In this document: positions 1 through 12,800 of the stretch, piece after piece | Position numbering within the stretch: position 1 is the first letter of the stretch | Layout: the number at the start of each line of letters is the position of its first letter | From: Lamellibrachia columna | Taxonomy: Eukaryota > Annelida > Polychaeta > Sabellida > Siboglinidae | Direction: 5' to 3' | Length of the DNA stretch: 64,000 bases | Assembly: GCA_963662155.1 (NCBI GenBank) | Contig: OY759261.1 | Span: 2,260,227 to 2,324,226, forward strand | Position numbers and translations under genes: made by a program | The notes under the pieces: generated by a model | Databases searched by the model: none | Told to the model about the DNA's origin: nothing | What the model saw: the letters and a program-made list of their open reading frames with translations, nothing else

Positions 1-245
1 CATCAGGTCCTCAACACAATCACATCAGGTCTTCAACACAATCACACCAGGTCATCAACACAGTCACACCAGGTCCTCAACACAGTCACACCAGGTCCTC
101 AACACAGTCACACCAGGTCCTCAACACAATCACGTCAGGTCCTCAACACAATCACATCAGGTCCTCAACACAATCACACCAGGTCCTCAACACAATCACG
201 TCAGGTCCTCAACACAATCACATCAGGTCCTCAACACAATCACAT
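1..245. repeat. 22-bp minisatellite, ~11 copies, runs off the left edge
   Basis: Near-identical 22-bp units with the core CAGGTCCTCAACACAATCAC vary mainly at one or two positions (CATCAGG, CACCAGG or GTCAGG). The array starts before base 1, so its full size is unknown. It lies in the intron downstream of the last RhoGAP exon seen here. Confidence 0.95.
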
Positions 246-743
246 TCTATTCTTTCATTTGTCTTGTTTCAAATTCATTAAAAAAAATTTGTATCTTATC
301 TAACTTGTCTAATATCAACTTATCTAATTTATCTTATATCAACTTATTTAACTTATCTAATATCAACTACAAAATGTTTTGGTGAAACTATTGGACAAAC
401 TAATACATTATGTTTTACCGTAAGTTTATGACTAAAAAATTTGATATTTAAATGTATTTTAATTGCATAATTCCTGAAAAATTCCCATACAATAAAATGT
501 GAACTTGTTAATACAGATCATAAATGACTTCTTACAACTCACAATGTTTTTCAATCAACAGCATTATTCAAAACTATTATATTTACAATAATTCAAACTG
601 TTATTTAGCCCAGTGTTTTTTACTTTTATAATTACTAGAACATAAACATTCTCAACTGTCAACAATTATTTCATTGAACATTGCTAATGTTTATCCTTGA
701 ACATTGCTAATGTTTATCCTTGAACATTGTGGTTGTGACTCAC
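246..743. other. AT-rich unique intron sequence
   Basis: This stretch between the 22-bp array and the last exon holds no open frame with recognisable protein similarity. A short motif, TCTAACTTGTCTAATATCAA, recurs loosely at 300-365, and an 18-20 bp piece ending in GCTAATGTTTATCCTTGAAC is doubled at 680-725, just past the exon donor. It is otherwise plain intron. Confidence 0.7.
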
Positions 744-869
744 GTGCAGAATGATGGTTTCGATGACCTTGCACTGGTCAGACATGTCTCGCACCATTGT
801 CACCATGGAGTCGTCCTTGGTGCGCACCAAAGTCGGGCCGAAGATAATCGCCAGGTTACGGGCATCCAT
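744..869 (-). CDS. ARHGAP21/23: Exon: C-terminal part of the RhoGAP domain
   Basis: A 126-bp exon, phase 0 to 0, encoding 42 residues that begin [16 protein letters not shown]. The acceptor reads ...GTCTCTCCAG and the donor GTGAGT follows [19 protein letters not shown] is the signature helix of RhoGAP domains; its Asn (residue 5 of the exon) is the conserved Asn that helps position the GTPase switch region in p50RhoGAP. The segment continues to [15 protein letters not shown], matching the MVTHMPDQ-KIVETLI-type end of the ARHGAP21/23 domain. The Met that opens the exon is internal. The remaining C-terminal exons must lie to the left of base 1. Confidence 0.95.
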
Positions 870-3800
870 CTGGAGAGACGTACTCATTAGCAACACATGT
901 ACACAGTTTCAGAGCATTTGTGGTTCCAAAAAGACAATCATCTTTCATAGCACACTCAGTCTTCATACACGGTTCATACAAGAAGTTAGGCATTGAATTC
1001 AAGAATATTCAAGGTTTTTTCAACGAGAAGCAGAACATTTTAATAAAAAATAACAACCAAAAACCACTTGTCATACAACATGTCATACAACATGTCATAC
1101 AACATGTCATACAACATGTAGGCTCCATGCTGTAAAAAGTTAGTCAAGTACAAACTAGTCAAGAGATGTAGTCAGAGACATCAACTTGACCACTCAATCG
1201 TTCAAGCTACTAGACGATGGTGCACAGTGAATGGTGCACAGTGAATGGTGCACAGTGAATGGTGCACAGTGAATGGTGCACAGTGAATGGTGCACATTGA
1301 ATGGTGCACATTGAATGGTGCACATTGAATGGTGCACAGTGAATGGTGCACAGTGAATGGTGCACAGTGAATGGTGCACAGTGAATTGTGCAAAGTGAAT
1401 GGTGCAAAGTGAATGGTGCAAAGTGATGTCGCTGTTTCACTTAGCACCTTCTACAGACACAAGTTACCACAAAATAGCAGCTGCCAAAATATGGTTTTAA
1501 CATTTTCTGATGAAATTCACGGATTTCAACAACACAAATGTATGACATGTGCTCGATGAAATGTTTGTGAAAACGATTTTGTCTAACAATTTGTCACTAA
1601 TGTACTTGATTGTACTTGAAAATCAGTTTCAAGAACGGTTAATGAAGCACAAGAACATTTCAGGGAATTCAAACGGAAACAAGAACATTTCAGGGAATTC
1701 AAACGGAAACAAGAACATTTCAGGGAATTCAAACGGAAACAAGAACATTTCAGGGAATTCAAACGGAAACAAGAACATTCTAGATTTTCTCCAACCTGTG
1801 CGAGCCGTGGACATAACCATTTACGTGTAGAAGAACAAGACAGTGCCGACCGACCTTGTTGGCGTCTCCCTTGTTGGCCACGCGACTCAGGTGTTGGGCG
1901 AGGAAGCGGAACGTCTCAAAGTTGTGGTCTGGCAGCTCATGAAGAACCTTCTTCACCTTCAACATGCGTTTCTCTGGGTTCTCTATCCGGTTGGCTGTGA
2001 TGATCATGTCGTAATGGTCTGTAAGTTATCACACAGCTATTGTCAACTACAAGTCTTATAGATAATTTTTTACTTGAGGTGATACAGGCATAGGCATTGC
2101 TTGCGGGTCTGTTCATATGTCATCTCATAACTTTCCATTATCAGAGTTATAGTGTTACAGGTGCGCACGACTCAGGGTTGCCATGTATGGATGTGTTTAT
2201 GGCAGTAGGAAGTCACGACTCAGGGTTGCCATGTATGGATGTGTTTGTGGCAGTAGGAAGTCACGACTCAGGGTTGCCATGTATGGATGTGTTTATGGCA
2301 GTAGGAAGTCAAGACTCAGGGTTGCCATGTATGGATGTGTTTGTGGCTGTAGGAAGTCAAGACTAAGGGTTGCCATGTATGGATGTGTTTATGGCAGTAG
2401 GAAGTCAAGACTCAGGGTTGCCATGTATGGATGTGTTTATGGCAGTAGGAAGTCAAGACTAAGGGTTGCCATGTATGGATGTGTTTGTGGCTGTAGGAAG
2501 TCAAGACTCAGGGCTGCCATGTATGGATGTGTTTGTGGCTGTAGGAAGTCAAGACTCAGGGTTGCCATGTATGGATGTGTTTGTGGCTGTAGGAAGTCAC
2601 GACTCAGGGTTGCCATGTATGGATGTGTTTATGGCAGTAGGAAGTCAAGACTCAGGGTTGCCATGTATGGATGTGTTTATGGCAGTAGGAAGTCACGACT
2701 CAGGGTTGCCATGTATGGATGTGTTTATGGCAGTAGGAAGTCAAGACTCAGGGTTGCCATGTATGGATGTGTTTATGGCAGTAGGAAGTCACGACTCAGG
2801 GTTGCCATGTATGGATGTGTTTATGGCAGTAGGAAGTCAAGACTCAGGGTTGCCATGTATGGATGTGTTTGTGGCTGTAGGAAGTCAAGACTCAGGGTTG
2901 CCATGTATGGATGTGTTTATGGCAGTAGGAAGTCAAGACTCAGGGTTGCCATGTATGGATGTGTTTGTGGCTGTAGGAAGTCAAGACTCAGGGTTGCCAT
3001 GTATGGATGTGTTTGTGGCTGTAGGAAGTCAAGACTCAGGGTTGCCATGTATGGATGTGTTTGTGGCAGTAGGAAGTCACGACTCAGGGTTGCCATGTAT
3101 GGATGTGTTTGTGGCAGTAGGAAGTCACGACTCAGGGTTGCCATGTATGGATGTGTTTATGGCAGTAGGAAGTCAAGACTCAGGGTTGCCATGTATGGAT
3201 GTGTTTGTGGCTGTAGGAAGTCAAGACTCAGGGTTGCCATGTATGGATGTGTTTATGGCAGTAGGAAGTCAAGACTCAGGGTTGCCATGTATGGATGTGT
3301 TTGTGGCTGTAGGAAGTCAAGACTCAGGGTTGCCATGTATGGATGTGTTTGTGGCTGTAGGAAGTCAAGACTCAGGGTTGCCATGTATGGATGTGTTTAT
3401 GGCAGTAGGAAGTCAAGACTCAGGGTTGCCATGTATGGATGTGTTTATGGCAGTAGGAAGTCAAGACTCAGGGCTGCCATGTATGGATGTGTTTGTGGCA
3501 GTAGGAAGTCACGACTCAGGGTTGCCATGTATGGATGTGTTTGTGGCAGTAGGAAGTCAAGACTCAGGGTTGCCATGTATGGATGTGTTTGTGGCAGTAG
3601 GAAGTCACGACTCAGGGTTGCCATGTATGGATGTGTTTGTGGCAGTAGGAAGTCACGACTCAGGGTTGCCATGTATGGATGTGTTTGTGGCAGTAGGAAG
3701 TCACGACTCAGGGTTGCCATGTATGGATGTGTTTGTGGCAGTAGGAAGTCACGACTCAGGGTTGCCATGTATGGATGTGTTTATGGCAGTAGGAAGTCAC

Positions 3801-6800
3801 GACTCAGGGTTGCCATGTATGGATGTGTTTGTGGCAGTAGGAAGTCACGACTCAGGGCTGCCATGTATGGATGTGTTTGTGGCAGTAGGAAGTCACGACT
3901 CAGGGCTGCCATGTATGGATGTGTTTGTGGCAGTAGGAAGTCACGACTCAGGGTTGCCATGTATGGATGTGTTTGTGGCAGTAGGAAGTCACGACTCAGG
4001 GTTGCCATGTATGGATGTGCTTGTGGCAGTAGGAAGTCAAGACTCAGGGTTGCCATGTATGGATGTGTTTGTGGCTGTAGGAAGTCAAGACTCAGGGTTG
4101 CCATGTATAGATGTGTTTATGGCAGTAGGAAGTCACGACTCAGGGTTGCCATGTATGGATGTGTTTGTGGCAGTAGGAAGTCAAGACTAAGGGTTGCCAT
4201 GTATGGATGTGTTTGTGGCTGTAGGAAGTCAAGACTCAGGGCTGCCATGTATGGATGTGTTTGTGGCAGTAGGAAGTCACGACACAGGGTTGCCATGTAT
4301 GGATGTGTTTATGGCAGTAGGAAGTCAAGACTCAGGGTTGCCATGTATGGATGTGTTTGTGGCAGTAGGAAGTCACGACACAGGGTTGCCATGTATGGAT
4401 GTGTTTATGGCAGTAGGAAGTCACGACTCAGGGTTGCCATGTATGGATGTGTTTGTGGCAGTAGGAAGTCACGACTCAGGGTTGCCATGTATGGATGTGT
4501 TTGTGGCAGTTGGAAGTCAAGACTCAGGGTTGCCATGTATGGATGTGTTTGTGGCTGTAGGAAGTCAAGACTCAGGGTTGCCATGTATAGATGTGTTTAT
4601 GGCAGTAGGAAGTCAAGACTCAGGGTTGCCATGTATGGATGTGTTTGTGGCAGTAGGAAGTCACGACTCAGAGTTGCCATGTATGGATGTGTTTGTGGCA
4701 GTAGGAAGTCAAGACTCCATTTTTTTTATAAATAATATAATATTGCGCAATACTTGCATGATACACCTGAACAACAAACTACTGGCAACGAACCTGTCAC
4801 AATGATTTTAATCAGTCTCACCAAAATCAACCCCCCTTCACTGACAACCCCACTCACTTACCACTGACAATCCCCCTTCACTGACAACCCCCTTCACAGA
4901 CAACCCCCCTCACTGACCATTGACAACCCCCTTTCACTAACAACCCCCTTCACTGACAGACAACCCCCTTTCATTTTTCATTAATGACCAGCCACACTAA
5001 TGAGAAGTGACCAGTGCATGGCAAGTGATACTGACCCTCAGTGATGAGTGGGTCAGGCAGCTTGCGGAAGAACGTCTTGAGCAGACTACTGACCACATTC
5101 ACGTCTGACCACTTCTCGTTCTCCATGTCCAAGTCCTCAACACCCTACACATGAAACACCCTACACATGAAACATCCTACACATGAAACATCCTACACAT
5201 GAAACATCCTACACATGAAACAACTTTAACTATAACACGAAACAATCAATCTATCAATCAAGTACTTTAAAATCTCATTATATTTTGTTGTTCAACTCAA
5301 CAATACACATAGTAAGTTGACATTTGTGACTAGTGTCAAATCAGATTATCTGGATGCTACTGATGCAATGTACAATATAACTTCCGAGTCCATGATCCAA
5401 GACAACACGTCTGGATGCTACTGATGCAATGTACAATATAACTTCCGAGTCCATGATCCAAGACAACACGTCTGGATGCTACTGATGCAATGTACAATAT
5501 AACTTCCAAGTCCATGATCCAAGACAACACGTCTGGATGCTACTGATGCAATGTACAATATATCTTCCGAGTCCATGATCCAAGACAACAGGTCTGGATG
5601 CTACTGATGCAATGTACAATATAACTTCCAAGTCCATGATCCAAGACAACACGTCTGGATGCTACTGATGCAATGTACAATATAACTTCCGAGTCCATGA
5701 TCCAAGAAAACACGTCTGGATGCTACTGATGCAATGTACAATATATCTTCCAAGTCCATGATCCTAGACAATGAATTCACGTACAATGTATCTTCCGAGT
5801 CCATGATCCAAGACAACAGGTCTGGATGCTACTGATGCAATGTACAATATATCTTCCGAGTCCATGATCCTAGACAATGAATTCACGTACAATATATCAT
5901 CCGAGTCCATGATCCAAGACAACACGTCTGGATGCTACTGATGCAATGTACAATATAACTTCCGAGTCCATGATCCAAGACAACACGTCTGGATGCTACT
6001 GATGCAATGTACAATATAACTTCCGAGTCCATGATCCAAGACAACACGTCTGGTTGCTACTGATGCAATGTACAATATAACTTCCAAGCCCATGATCCAA
6101 GGCAACACGTCTGGATGCTACTGATGCAATGTACAATATATCTTCCGAGTCCATGATCCAAGACAACAGGTCTGGATGCTACTGATGCAATGTACAATAT
6201 AACTTCCAAGTCCATGATCCAAGACAACACGTCTGGATGCTACTGATGCAATGTACAATATAACTTCCGAGTCCATGATCCAAGACAACACGTCTGGATG
6301 CTACTGATGCAATGTACAATATATCTTCCGAGTCCATGATCCTAGACAATGAATTCACGTACAATATATCTTCCGAGTCCATGATCCAAGACAACAGGTC
6401 TGGATGCTACTGATGCAATGTACAATATATCTTCCGAGTCCATGATCCTAGACAATGAATTCACGTACAATATATCTTCCGAGTCCATGATCCTATACAA
6501 CAGGTCTGGATGCTACTGATGCAACGTACAATATATCATCCGAGTCCATGATCCTAGACAACAGGTCTGGATGCTACTGATGCAACGTACAATATATCAT
6601 CCGAGTCCATGATCCTAGACAACAGGTCTGGATGCTACTGATGCAACGTACAATATATCATCCGAGTCCATGATCCTAGACAACAGGTCTGGATGCTACT
6701 GATGCAACGTACAATATATCTTCCGAGTCCATGATCCTAGACAACAGGTCTGGATGCTACTGATGCAATGTACAATATATCTTCCGAGTCCATGATCCTA

Positions 6801-9800
6801 GACAATATGTCAAGACGAAATAACATGCGTGGATTTTTAAATGCAAATTAATTCCGTTTGTCACACGCAATTTTTCCAAGTTTGTCAGCAAATACAATGT
6901 CACATGATACTATGCTGCAAGAATCGGGTTTGTAAAACACCTACATACCGATTAGTGAGGTCACTTTTCTGTACCATTGTGTTATAAAGAATCAAGACTG
7001 GTTCCAGTCTTACTAAACCCAAATTGAAGCAACAGCCAATCAGCGACAGACAGCAGGTGACCCATCGTGATCTTTCCTTATAGCTCAATCACAGTGTCTA
7101 GACATGTCTAAATGCACATATGATGACATGTCATTGTGCAACAGTGTCGGTCAACAAATCAGGGATAAAATCACCCATGGAAACCGGCCTTTACACACCA
7201 ACCTCATTGTTCCACTTTACACACCAACCTCATTGTTCCACTTTACACACCAACCTCATTGTTCCACTTTACACACCAACCTCATTGTTCCATTTTACAC
7301 ACCAACCTCATTGTTCCACTTTACACACCAACCTCATTGTTCAACTTTATGTAAAGTAACAATGAATTCACGTAACAATGAATTCTTGTGAAAACAAGAA
7401 GTGTATGTACATGCATGTGTGCGTGCGTGCATGCGTGCGTGCGTGCGTGCGTGCATGATGTACCGTAGCGTTGTTGAGGAGCTCCTGCAGCATGTTGACG
7501 GCCCCTGTGTTCCCCGGCACCCGATAGATACCCTGGTTCTCCAAACCCTTCGCCTCCACGATGTCAATGCACAGCTCCACGACCAGGGGGACAAACTAGA
7601 AGAAACAATGAGACGACACAGTGCGCGGTGTTAATGTCTGACAGTAAGTAGACTGCATCAATAAAGATTAAAACATCAAGTATTGTAAACTATAAATTTA
7701 GATGTACTTTGAGAATTCGGACATTATATGAAACCCCCACTTAGTTATCCAAAGAAAAGACAGACAACTCAATGACAGACTAGATGGGCGCGCAGCCAGA
7801 CAAATCAACGACAGACTAGATGGGCGCGCAGCCAGACAACTCAATGACAGACTAGATGGGTGCGCAGCCAGACAACTCAATGACAGACTAGATGGGTGCG
7901 CAGCCAGACAACTCAATGACAGACTAGATGGGTGCGCAGCCAGACAACTCAATGACAGACTAGATGGGTGCACAGCCAGACAACTCAATGACAGACTAGA
8001 TGGGTGCGCAGCCAGACAACTCAATGACAGACTAGATGGGTGCACAGCCAGACAACTCAATGACAGACTAGATGGGCGCGCAGCCAGACAACTCAATGGC
8101 ATACTAGATGGGTGCACAGCCAGACAACTCAATGACAGACTAGATGGGTGCGCAGCCAGACAACTCAATGACAGACTAGATGGGTGCACAGCCAGACAAC
8201 TCAATGACAGACTAGATGGGTGCACAGCCAGACAACTCAATGACAGACTAGATGGGTGCACAGCCAGACAACTCAATGACAGACTAGATGGGTGCACAGC
8301 CAGACAACTCAATGACAGACTAGATGGGTGCACAGCCAGACAACTCAATGGCATACTAGATGGGTGCACAGCCAGACAACTCAATGACAGACTAGATGGG
8401 TGCGCAGCCAGACAACTCAATGACAGACTAGATGGGTGCACAGCCAGACAACTCAATGACAGACTAGATGGGTGCACAGCCAGACAACTCAATGACAGAC
8501 TAGATGGGTGCACAGCCAGACAACTCAATGACAGACTAGATGGGCGCGCAGCCAGACAACTCAATGACATACTAGATGGGTGCGCAGCCAGACAACTCAA
8601 TGACAGACTAGATGGGTGCACAGCCAGACAACTCAATGACAGACTAGATGGGTGCACAGCCAGACAACTCAATGACAGACTAGATGGGTGCGCAGCCAGA
8701 CAACTCAATGACAGACTAGATGGGTGCACAGCCAGACAACTCAATGACAGACTAGATGGGTGCGCAGCCAGACAACTCAATGACAGACTAGATGGGTGCA
8801 CAGCCAGACAACTCAATGACAGACTAGATGGGTGCACAGCCAGACAACTCAATGACAGACTAGATGGGTGCACAGCCAGACAACTCAATGACAGACTAGA
8901 TGGGCGCGCAGCCAGACAACTCAATGACATACTAGATGGGTGCGCAGCCAGACAACTCAATGACAGACTAGATGGGTGCACAGCCAGACAACTCAATGAC
9001 AGACTAGATGGGTGCACAGCCAGACAACTCAATGACAGACTAGATGGGTGCGCAGCCAGACAACTCAATGACATACTAGATGGGTGCACAGCCAGACAAC
9101 TCAATGACAGACTAGATGGGTGCGCAGCCAGACAACTCAATGACAGACTAGATGGGTGCACAGCCAGACAACTCAATGACAGACTAGATGGGTGCGCAGC
9201 CAGACAACTCAATGACAGACTAGATGGGTGCACAGCCAGACAACTCAATGACAGACTAGATGGGTGCGCAGCCAGACAACTCAATGACAGACTAGATGGG
9301 TGCACAGCCAGACAACTCAATGACAGACTAGATGGGTGCACAGCCAGACAACTCAATGACATACTAGATGGGTGCGCAGCTGTATACTTCAACTTAACAA
9401 CATGTAAAAGTGCACTACAGTTGGTCACTTGTAATCAAGGCTGGACCAATTACACATACAAAATATAATTGAATACATGCAAAATCTGTAAATTGCTCTG
9501 GTTTTGAAATTATGCTACAATTGTAATCAATATAGTTTGTGTAATTGCAACAATTATATAAATTACAATTGATTACAGTATTTTATTCATATCACAACAA
9601 GCTTTACCTGAATAACTATCAAAAGTGCTTGTCTTACACTAGTCGAAAAATCATTTTATTAACACATGCTTACATAATAAAAGGAATATTCAAAACAAAT
9701 GCTTTCCTATTAGAATAAACCGTTGGTCCAGTATAATGCACCTGTAACTGTAATGGTGCCATTGCAGTTGCAATTTGCTTGAACAGTTTAGAAATGTAAA

Positions 9801-12800
9801 TGAAATCGATTGTACTGTATTGGTCATATGTATTGGTCATATGTATTAGCCATATGTATTAGTCATGTGTTGGCCATATGTATTTGCCATATGTATTGGT
9901 CACATGTATTAGCCATACGTATTGGCCACATAATATGTATTGGCCACATATTCGGACTCTTACAAATAATTCTATTATCAGCCGTGTGAAAAGCTGTGGT
10001 TACTAGAATAAGAAAAGGGGAAAACTTCACAGCTGACACGACAGAGATAACAACTTGTGTCAACATTCACAGCTGACACGACAGAGATAACAACTTGTGT
10101 CAACATTCACAGGAATACAGAAAAATACACAGCTGTACGAGAACTCTTGGCACACAAACATTTACACAGCTGTACGAGAACTCTTGGCACACAAACATTT
10201 TTATGCATGGACAATACAGTAATTTATTTTATTTTGCGTAACTGAATGTCAGATAGATTGATGCCTTGACCCCAACATAAGTGGTCAGTGCCACTGACCC
10301 TTCCACCCACCTCAAAGAAGTTAGAGGGTGGACACTGCTCCAGGGGCACACCAAACGTCCCCGTGACCTCTGTCGATGACCCCGTGTCCACTGACGACGC
10401 TGCTGAACTTGACCCGTAGCGCTTGAACTTCTTGGCGACCCGCCCCTTCCACGTCTTGTTGTCCTTGGGTTTGGTCAAGTCACTGCTGTGATCTGTGGGA
10501 GACGTGAGTGACACAGATTCAACAAGGTTGTCATCCAAGGTAAACACCCAGATGGCAAGTGGACAAGGAAGCCATTGGCTTATCGAGAGTCCAACAATTT
10601 GTCATCTATGTGCAGACCTTTCATGAGGAAAAAGATCTTCCTCCTCCATGTAAAACAACATAGATTTTTTTTCAAAGAAACCCCCAATTTCATAAGGTGC
10701 GAAATGGCAAATTAAAGGCTTAATGATGTCTGAACGTAATATGTTCACATAAGTCTAAAAAATATATAAAAAAGCGCCACCTAGCGAGCATGTTGGTAAC
10801 CGCAACTACTTACTTTTGAAAATCAGCAGTTTCAAATTAGAAAATGATAAATAAATCCCAATAGTACACGTTGTTGTTTTCTAATATTGAGTGTTGTTGA
10901 TGGAACACAACGACGTAAATAAATGAGGTGGGTTGTCAGGCCTGCCTAGGGCCCCAAACCCTAGAGCTTCCAATATGCTCTCAAATGAATCAGATGCTTT
11001 TTTAAGCAATACATTTACATCAGAGATGAGATACACTTCCACGAAAATATTAATAAAAATTTTACGTTACACATTTACAACCATATTAATGAGAAAATGA
11101 AAGAGCAACAATCTGAAACAATAATCTGAACGCAAGAGCCAAATGAGAAGCAGTTGGGCACAGAGGTTTGGTGGAGCTAGTAGCAATACAGTTGGTCTTT
11201 CTGGATGAGTAGAGGTTTGGTGGAGCTAGTAGCAATACAGTTGTTCTTTCTGGATGAGTAGAGGTTTGGTGGAGCTAGTAGCAATACAGTTGGTCTTTCT
11301 GGATGAGTAGAGGTTTGGTGGAGCTAGTAGCAATACAGTTGGTCTTTCTGGATGCATAGAGGTTTGGTGGAGCTAGTAGCAATACAGTTGGTCTTTCTGG
11401 ATGAGTAGAGGTTTGGTGGAGCTAGTAGCAATACAGTTGGTCTTTCTGGATGAGTAGAGGTTTGGTGGAGCTAGTAGCAATACAGTTGGTCTTTCTGGAT
11501 GAGTAGAGGTTTGGTGGAGCTAGTAGCAATACAGTTGGTCTTTCTGGATGAGTAGAGGTTTGGTGGAGCTAGTAGCAATACAGTTGGTCTTTCTGGATGC
11601 GTAGAGGTTTGGTGGAGCTAGTAGCAATACAGTTGGTCTTTCTGGATGAGTAGAGGTTTGGTGGAGCTAGTAGCAATACAGTTGGTCTTTCTGGATGAGT
11701 AGAGGTTTGGTGGAGCTAGTAGCAATACAGTTGGTCTTTCTGGATGAGTAGAGGTTTGGTGGAGCTAGTAGCAATACAGTTGGTCTTTCTGGATGAGTAG
11801 AGGTTTGGTGGAGCTAGTAGCAATACAGTTGGTCTTTCTGGGTGCGTAGAGGTTTGGTGGAGCTAGTAGCAATACAGTTGGTCTTTCTGGATGAGTAGAG
11901 GTTTGGTGGAGCTAGTAGCAATACAGTTGGTCTTTCTGGATGAGTAGAGGTTTGGTGGAGCTAGTAGCAATACAGTTGGTCTTTCTGGATGAGTAGAGGT
12001 TTGGTGGAGCTAGTAGCAATACAGTTGGTCTATCTGGATGAGTAGAGGTTTGGTGGAGCTAGTAGCAATACAGTTGGTCTTTCTGGATGAGTAGAGGTTT
12101 GGTGGAGCTAGTAGCAATACAGTTGGTCTTTCTGGATGAGTAGAGGTTTGGTGGAGCTAGTAGCAATACAGTTGGTCTTTCTGGATGAGTAGAGGTTTGG
12201 TGGAGCTAGTAGCAATACAGTTGGTCTTTCTGGATGCGTAGAGGTTTGGTGGAGCTAGTAGCAATACAGTTGGTCTTTCTGGATGAGTAGAGGTTTGGTG
12301 GAGCTAGTAGCAATACAGTTGGTCTTTCTGGATGAGTAGAGGTTTGGTGGAGCTAGTAGCAATACAGTTGGTCTTTCTGGATGAGTAGAGGTTTGGTGGA
12401 GCTAGTAGCAATACAGTTGGTCTTTCTGGATGAGTAGAGGTTTGGTGGAGCTAGTAGCAATACAGTTGGTCTTTCTGGATGCGTAGAGGTTTGGTGGAGC
12501 TAGTAGCAATACAGTTGGTCTTTCTGGATGAGTAGAGGTTTGGTGGAGCTAGTAGCAATACAGTTGGTCTTTCTGGATGCGTAGAGGTTTGGTGGAGCTA
12601 GTAGCAATACAGTTGGTCTTTCTGGATGAGTAGAGGTTTGGTGGAGCTAGTAGCAATACAGTTGGTCTTTCTGGATGAGTAGAGGTTTGGTGGAGCTAGT
12701 AGCAATACAGTTGGTCTTTCTGGATGCGTAGAGGTTTGGTGGAGCTAGTAGCAATACAGTTGGTCTTTCTGGATGAGTAGAGGTTTGGTGGAGCTAGTAG

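Noticed and set aside
2183..4735. 850-codon plus-strand frame as a Cys-rich repeat protein
   Set aside because: It is produced by a 48-bp period. It is antisense to the gene, and a second plus frame over the same array is open for 574 codons, showing there is no frame selection.
7698..9428. 576-codon minus-strand frame ([12 protein letters not shown] repeats)
   Set aside because: It comes from a 36-bp period in an intron, with no splice sites joining it to the GAP exons and no conserved motif.
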